DNA of 35,005 nucleotides from Mycobacterium sp. URHB0044 (lineage in GTDB: Bacteria; Actinomycetota; Actinomycetes; Mycobacteriales; Mycobacteriaceae): the NCBI RefSeq assembly GCF_000620625.1, contig NZ_KK211157.1:184505-219509 (forward strand), in the 5' to 3' direction. The first letter of the stretch is position 1. Every line of letters starts with the position of its first letter. Of this stretch, positions 30,407 through 35,005 are shown in pieces. A model generated the notes under the pieces. The model saw nothing but the letters and a program-made list of their open reading frames with translations, made no database searches and was not told the DNA's origin. The position numbers and the translations under genes were made by a program.

Positions 30407-31726
30407 GTGACTGTGGAGTTGGCGCACCCTTCGACCGAGCCGCTGGCGTCGCGGTCGCCGACCACCCCCGCGCATCAACGCTGGTGGTTCCTTTGGACTA
30501 CCCCCGGTCGCATTCTGACCATCGGGATGGTGTTGTCCGCGCTGGTGATCGCGTGCGCGTTTGCCACGTCGACCACCATCAACGATCGTCAGCAGGCGCT
30601 GACCACCGTCCTCAATCACACGGAACCGCTGGCGTTCGCGGCGGGCCAGCTCTACACCAAGCTTTCGGTCGCCGACGCCGCGGCAGCGACGGCCTTCATC
30701 GCCGGCGCCGAACCCCAGGACGTCCGCCAACGCTATGAACAGGCGATCACCGACGCGTCCGTCGCGGTCACCCGGGCTTCGAGCGGGTTGACCGACGAGC
30801 GGCTGGTACTGCTGCTCGGCCGGGTCAACGCGCGTCTGGCCGTATACACCGGTCTAGTGGAGACGGCGCGCACCAACAACCGCGCCGGGAACCCGGTCGG
30901 CTCGTCGTACCTGTCCGAGGCGTCGTCGCTGATGCAGCTGCAGATCCTGCCCGACGCGCAGCGGCTGTACGAGGAGACCTCGCAGCGCGTGGACGTCGAG
31001 ACGACGGCATCGACGCGCATTCCCGCGCCCGTGATCCTGGTGGTTCTGGCGACCCTGCTGTTCGGCGCGTTCGCCAACCGCTGGCTGGCGCGCCGCACCC
31101 GGCGGCGGGTGAACATCGGGTTCGTCGCTGGCGGCATGGCCGTGCTGATCATGATCATCTGGGTCGGGACGGCGATCGTCATCTCCACCGCGGACAGCCG
31201 CAGCGCCAAGAGCACCGCCGCCGAGTCACTGAAGACGGTCACCACGATGGCGATCACCGCCCAACAGGCCCGCGCCGACGAGACGCTGTCGTTGATCCGG
31301 CGCGGCGACGAGGGCGTGCGCAAGCAGTCCTACTACCAACGCATCGACACCATGCAGCAGCAGCTGTCCGACTACCTCGGCCGCAGAGACGCGATCGACA
31401 AGAGCGATCTGGCCGACGCCGAACAGCTCCTGCGTCGGTGGCGCGCCGCCGACGACCGGATCAACGCCTACGTCGCCGTCGGCAACTACCAGGCCGCGAC
31501 CCAGGTGGCCCTCGGTACCGGGGAGGACGATTCGACGCCGGCGTTCGACAAGCTCGACGCCGCGCTGAGCAAGGGCATCGAGGAGAGCAGGCAGCAGTTG
31601 CGTGGTGACATCGCCAATGCGCGGCGGGTGCTGTCGGGCGCGACGGTCGGTGCGGCGGTGCTGAGCGTCATCGCGGCGGTGGCGGTGGCGCTGGGGTTGT
31701 GGCCGAGAATGAGCGAGTACCGGTAA
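30407..31726 (+). CDS. glnX: GlnX membrane sensor protein
   Basis: This 439-residue protein starts VTVELAHPSTEPL and has four hydrophobic segments: near residue 36-54 (RILTIGMVLSALVIACAFA), a closely spaced middle pair around 205-260 (VILVVLATLLFGAF and FVAGGMAVLIMIIWVGTA), and a C-terminal one (SVIAAVAVALGLW). Helical regions TEPLAFAAGQLYTKLSVADAAAA and AITAQQARADETLSLIRRGDE lie between them, as in receptor-type sensors. In mycobacteria GlnX works with the lipoprotein GlnH and kinase PknG to report external aspartate/glutamate. Its stop overlaps the glnH start by one base (TAATG). The GTG start agrees with the length of the M. tuberculosis homologue as I recall it. Confidence 0.93.
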   Translation: MTVELAHPSTEPLASRSPTTPAHQRWWFLWTTPGRILTIGMVLSALVIACAFATSTTINDRQQALTTVLNHTEPLAFAAGQLYTKLSVADAAAATAFIAGAEPQDVRQRYEQAITDASVAVTRASSGLTDERLVLLLGRVNARLAVYTGLVETARTNNRAGNPVGSSYLSEASSLMQLQILPDAQRLYEETSQRVDVETTASTRIPAPVILVVLATLLFGAFANRWLARRTRRRVNIGFVAGGMAVLIMIIWVGTAIVISTADSRSAKSTAAESLKTVTTMAITAQQARADETLSLIRRGDEGVRKQSYYQRIDTMQQQLSDYLGRRDAIDKSDLADAEQLLRRWRAADDRINAYVAVGNYQAATQVALGTGEDDSTPAFDKLDAALSKGIEESRQQLRGDIANARRVLSGATVGAAVLSVIAAVAVALGLWPRMSEYR

Positions 31727-32679
31727 TGAAGAGGCTTCTGGTTTCCTTCGTCGCGTTGGCCGTGCTGACCGGATGCGGTGAGGCGGCGCCGGTGATCCCG
31801 GCGCCGGGGGTGACGCTTGCCCCGCCCACGCCCGCGGGCATGGAGGAGGTGCCGCCGGAGCCCGTTCAGCCGGCGCGGGCCGACGACGAGCACTGCACGG
31901 CGAGTCTGCGGCCCTTCCCCACGAAGGCACAGGCCGACGCGGCCGTGTCGACGATCCGCAACCGGGGCAGGCTCATCGTCGGCCTCGACATCGGCAGCAA
32001 CCTGTTCAGCTTCCGCGACCCGATCACCGGTGAGATCACCGGTTTCGACGTCGACATCGCGGGCGAGGTGGCGCGCGACATCTTCGGCACCCCTTCCCAA
32101 GTCGAATACCGCATCCTCTCGTCGGCCGACCGCATCGCCGCGCTGCAGAACAACCAGGTCGACATCGTGGTGAAGACCATGAGCATCACCTGCGAGCGCA
32201 AGAAGCTCGTCAACTTCTCCACCGAGTACCTGTCGGCCAACCAGCGGATCCTGGCGCCACGGGACTCCGCGATCAGGCAGGCCTCCGACCTCTCCGGCAA
32301 GCGGGTGTGCGCGGTGAAGGGAACCACGTCGCTGCAGCGCATCCAGCAGATCAACCCGCCGCCCGTCGTCGTGGAAGTGGTGACGTGGGCCGACTGCCTT
32401 GTCGCGCTGCAGCAGCGCCAGGTCGACGCCGTCAGCACCGACGACTCGATTCTGGCCGGGCTGGTGAGCCAGGATCCGTACCTGCACATCGTCGGTCCGA
32501 GCATGAACGAGGAGCCCTACGGCATCGGGATCAACCTGGAGAACACCGACCTGGTGCGGTTCGTGAACGGAACGCTTGAGCGAATCCGCCGGGATGGCAC
32601 GTGGAACACGTTGTACCGCAAGTGGTTGACGGTGCTCGGTCCGGCGCCGGCTCCTCCCAGCCCGAGGTACACCAGCTGA
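31726..32679 (+). CDS. glnH: GlnH amino-acid-binding lipoprotein
   Basis: This 317-residue protein has signal peptide MKRLLVSFVALAVLTGC with Cys as lipid anchor, a proline-rich linker and a solute-binding family 3 domain: GRLIVGLDIGSNLFSFRDP, GFDVDIAGEVARDIFG, VDIVVKTMSITCERKKLVNFS and ISGRVCAVKGTTS-like text at LSGKRVCAVKGTTSLQRI. No permease or ATPase genes accompany it; instead it sits between glnX and pknG, consistent with sensing rather than transport. ATG overlaps the glnX stop and its own stop overlaps pknG (TGATG). Confidence 0.95.
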   Translation: MKRLLVSFVALAVLTGCGEAAPVIPAPGVTLAPPTPAGMEEVPPEPVQPARADDEHCTASLRPFPTKAQADAAVSTIRNRGRLIVGLDIGSNLFSFRDPITGEITGFDVDIAGEVARDIFGTPSQVEYRILSSADRIAALQNNQVDIVVKTMSITCERKKLVNFSTEYLSANQRILAPRDSAIRQASDLSGKRVCAVKGTTSLQRIQQINPPPVVVEVVTWADCLVALQQRQVDAVSTDDSILAGLVSQDPYLHIVGPSMNEEPYGIGINLENTDLVRFVNGTLERIRRDGTWNTLYRKWLTVLGPAPAPPSPRYTS

Positions 32680-34928
32680 TGTCCGATCCACGGGAAGACG
32701 ACGACGTGACGGATCCGGGCACGCAGCGCTCGGAGGTCACCTGGGATTCGCTGTCGACGATGCGGCCGATGTCCACCCAGGCCCTGTTCCGGCCCGCCTT
32801 CGACGATTCGGACAGCATCTCGGTCGGTACCGCCGACACCGAACCGCGTGACCAGATGACCACGGTGACGCGGCGGTGGTCACCGAGCCGGCGGATCGGC
32901 GGCGGCCTCGTCGAGGTGCCGCGCGTCCAGGCGCGCGATCCGCTCGCCGCGCTGATGAAGAATCCGGTGGTCGCCGAGGCCAAGCGGTTCTGCTGGAACT
33001 GCGGCAAGCCGGTGGGCCGCTCGTCGTCCGACGGCAAGGCACTGTCGGAGGGCTGGTGCCCGTACTGCGGGAGCCCGTATTCCTTTCTGCCGCAGCTGAG
33101 TCCAGGCGACCTGGTGGTGGACCAGTACGAGATCAAGGGCTGCATCGCCCACGGCGGGCTCGGCTGGATCTACCTCGCGTTCGACACGAACGTCAACGAC
33201 CGCCCGGTGGTGCTCAAGGGCTTGGTGCATTCGGGTGACGCCGAGGCGCAGGCGATCGCGATGGCCGAGCGGCAGTTCCTCGCGGAGGTCACCCACCCCG
33301 CGATCGTGAAGATCTTCAACTTCGTCGAGCACGAGGACAAGCACGGCGACCCCGTCGGCTACATCGTGATGGAGTACGTCGGCGGAACGTCGCTCAAACA
33401 GCCCAAGGGACACCGGCTGCCGGTGGCTCAAGCGATCGCGTACATGTTGGAGATCCTGCCCGCCCTCGGCTACCTGCATGCCAGCGGGCTGGTCTACAAC
33501 GACCTGAAGCCCGAGAACATCATGATCACCGAGGAGCAGCTCAAGCTCATCGACCTCGGTGCGGTGTCGACCATCAATTCGTACGGATTCCTTTATGGCA
33601 CACCGGGTTACCAGGCGCCGGAGATCGTCAAGACCGGGCCGACGGTGGCTACCGACATCTACACGGTCGGCCGCACGCTGGCCTCGCTGACGCTGGACCT
33701 GCGCACCCGCAACGGTCGCTACGTCGACGGTCTGCCCGCCGACGATCCCGTTCTGAAGCAATACGATTCGTTCGGCAGGCTGTTGCGGCGGGCGATCGAT
33801 CCCGATCCGCGGCGACGGTTCGCCAGCGCCGAGGAGATGTCGGGTCAGCTGCTCGGCGTGCTGCGCGAGGTCGTCGCCCATGACACCGGGGTGCCGCGGC
33901 CCGGCCTGTCGACGGTGTTCAGCCCGTCCCGCTCGACGTTCGGCGTGGATCTGCTGGTCGCCCACACCGACGTCTACCTCGACGGCCAGGTGCACTCGGA
34001 GAAGCTCACCGCGCAGGAGATCGTCAGGGCGCTACCGGTTCCCATGGTCGATCCGGCCGACGTCGGCGCCACCGTATTGTCGGCGACGATGCTGAGCCAG
34101 CCCGTCCAGACGCTCGATTCGCTGCGCGCGGCCAGGCACGGCACGCTGGAATCCGAGGGCATCGACCTTTCGGAGTCGGTCGAGTTGCCATTGATGGAGG
34201 TGCGCGCGCTGCTGGACCTCGGCGACGTCGCCAAGGCCAACCGCAAACTAGACGATCTTTCGGACCGCGTGGGCTGGCGCTGGCGGTTGGTGTGGTTCCG
34301 CGCCGTCGCGGACCTACTATCGGCTGACTACGATTCGGCCACAAAGCATTTCACCGAAGTGCTGGACACGCTGCCCGGCGAGTTGGCGCCGAAGCTCGCA
34401 TTGGCGGCGACGGCCGAACTGGGCGGCGCCACCGATGAGGGGACCTTCTACAAGACGGTGTGGAACACCGACAACGGCGTGATCTCTGCCGGCTTCGGGT
34501 TGGCCAGGGCGCAGTCGGCCTCCGGTGCGCGCGAAGCCGCCGTGAAGACGCTCGATCAGGTGCCGCCCACCTCAAGGCATTTCACGACGGCGCGGCTCAC
34601 CAGCGCCGTCACCCTGCTGTCCGGACGTTCCGGCAGCGAGATCACCGAGCAGCAGATCCGTGACGCCGCGCGCCGTGTGGAGGCCCTGCCCGACACGGAG
34701 CCGCGGGTGCTGCAGATTCGGGCACTGGTGTTGGGTACCGCGATGGACTGGCTGGCCGAGAACACCGCAAGTACCAACCACATTCTGGGCTTCCCGTTCA
34801 CCGAGCACGGCCTGCAGCTCGGCGTCGAGGCGGCGTTGCGCGGACTGGCCCGGTTGGCGCCCACCCAGGCACACCGCTACGCGCTGGTAGACCTCGCCAA
34901 CAGCGTGCGTCCGACGAGCACGTTCTAG
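32679..34928 (+). CDS. pknG: Serine/threonine-protein kinase PknG
   Basis: This 749-residue soluble kinase has an N-terminal disordered region with TTVTRR (autophosphorylation zone that recruits GarA), a rubredoxin-like domain with Cys105/Cys108 (FCWNCGK) and Cys127/Cys130 (WCPYCGS), a kinase domain with Lys180 (PVVLKG), catalytic Asp275 (VYNDLKPEN) and Asp292 (IDLGA), and a C-terminal TPR domain. It phosphorylates GarA to release brakes on the TCA cycle and glutamate metabolism. One-base overlap with glnH makes a three-gene coupled operon. Length and sequence closely follow M. tuberculosis PknG. Confidence 0.98.
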   Translation: MSDPREDDDVTDPGTQRSEVTWDSLSTMRPMSTQALFRPAFDDSDSISVGTADTEPRDQMTTVTRRWSPSRRIGGGLVEVPRVQARDPLAALMKNPVVAEAKRFCWNCGKPVGRSSSDGKALSEGWCPYCGSPYSFLPQLSPGDLVVDQYEIKGCIAHGGLGWIYLAFDTNVNDRPVVLKGLVHSGDAEAQAIAMAERQFLAEVTHPAIVKIFNFVEHEDKHGDPVGYIVMEYVGGTSLKQPKGHRLPVAQAIAYMLEILPALGYLHASGLVYNDLKPENIMITEEQLKLIDLGAVSTINSYGFLYGTPGYQAPEIVKTGPTVATDIYTVGRTLASLTLDLRTRNGRYVDGLPADDPVLKQYDSFGRLLRRAIDPDPRRRFASAEEMSGQLLGVLREVVAHDTGVPRPGLSTVFSPSRSTFGVDLLVAHTDVYLDGQVHSEKLTAQEIVRALPVPMVDPADVGATVLSATMLSQPVQTLDSLRAARHGTLESEGIDLSESVELPLMEVRALLDLGDVAKANRKLDDLSDRVGWRWRLVWFRAVADLLSADYDSATKHFTEVLDTLPGELAPKLALAATAELGGATDEGTFYKTVWNTDNGVISAGFGLARAQSASGAREAAVKTLDQVPPTSRHFTTARLTSAVTLLSGRSGSEITEQQIRDAARRVEALPDTEPRVLQIRALVLGTAMDWLAENTASTNHILGFPFTEHGLQLGVEAALRGLARLAPTQAHRYALVDLANSVRPTSTF

Positions 34929-34931
34929 GCC

Positions 34932-34951
34932 AGTGGCTCGAGGAAGCCGCT
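34932..34951. terminator. Bidirectional terminator-like hairpin
   Basis: AGTGGCT and AGCCGCT can pair (7 bp with one G-U) around the 6-base loop CGAGGA. It lies in the 24-base gap between the pknG stop and the stop of the convergent gene at the right edge. There is no T-tract, which is usual for mycobacterial hairpin terminators. Confidence 0.45.
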
Positions 34952-34952
34952 C

Positions 34953-35005
34953 TCAGAAGGGTGGTGGTTCGTAGGTGGCGGCGCGCCAGGCTCGTCGTTG
35001 GCGTC
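34953..35005 (-). CDS. C-terminal end of a probable 13E12-type (DUF222/HNH) protein, cut by the right edge
   Basis: On the minus strand the last 16 residues before a TGA at 34955-34953 read RQRRAWRAATYEPPPF. A basic stretch followed by a PPPF ending is common in mycobacterial 13E12/HNH proteins. Only 53 bases are visible, so this rests on a short ending motif and convergent orientation with pknG. Confidence 0.4.
   Translation of the reverse strand, partial: RQRRAWRAATYEPPPF

Noticed and set aside
1..35005. CRISPR arrays, tRNA or rRNA genes, insertion sequences, prophage genes
   Set aside because: No regularly spaced repeats, cloverleaf-like segments, transposase motifs or phage proteins were found on either strand by eye.

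Overview
The window is chromosomal DNA from a high-GC actinobacterium, most probably a fast-growing environmental Mycobacterium (Mycolicibacterium). The strongest evidence is the right-hand third, where thiG-thiS-thiO, thiE, mutT3, glnX, glnH and pknG keep the gene order, orientation and protein lengths I recall from the M. tuberculosis Rv0410c-Rv0418 region. Fragments that look like 13E12-type (DUF222/HNH) proteins lie at both edges. Genes are packed tightly with many ATGA/TGATG overlaps. No gene-free stretch exceeds 300 bases; the longest gaps are 30246-30406, 28951-29092, 17224-17350 and 13920-14023, and all carry regulatory signals.

Region 1 (616-3378) and region 3 (10217-21580) appear to be two halves of one amine-catabolic regulon. 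They encode an acyl-CoA dehydrogenase, a DAO-type FAD oxidoreductase with a cupin, an ADP-forming acyl-CoA synthetase, a CrtI-like FAD oxidoreductase, a TetR repressor, a class III aminotransferase, a complete spermidine/putrescine-type ABC importer (potA, potD, potB, potC) and a Rieske oxygenase of the quaternary-amine type. A 16-bp operator of form GACTGA-N4-TCAGTC occurs in the three divergent intergenic regions of this set, and a weaker copy overlaps the Rieske start codon. The substrate is unknown. The gene content suggests import of a cationic amine, oxidative N-dealkylation or transamination, and passage of the carbon skeleton to CoA esters.

Region 2 (3363-10276) is a xylose uptake and isomerisation locus lying between those two halves: xylA, a xylose-type binding lipoprotein, a single-domain ATPase, a permease and a ROK regulator on the minus strand, with a second ROK regulator divergent from xylA. 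Two matching 23-bp inverted repeats (upstream of xylA/ROK and upstream of the binding protein) look like ROK operators. A CRP-like palindrome lies next to the second one.

Region 4 (21577-28950, minus strand) is a chain of eight genes that begins at a TPP riboswitch: thiO, thiS, thiG, an SGNH hydrolase, an ABC ATPase and permease, and two tandem M28 aminopeptidase lipoproteins of the LpqL type. The distal aminopeptidase has lost several active-site residues. thiE is divergent from the riboswitch and convergent with mutT3.

Region 5 (30407-34928) is the glnX-glnH-pknG amino-acid sensing operon, with successive genes overlapping by one base. It ends in a hairpin shared with a convergent gene at the right edge.
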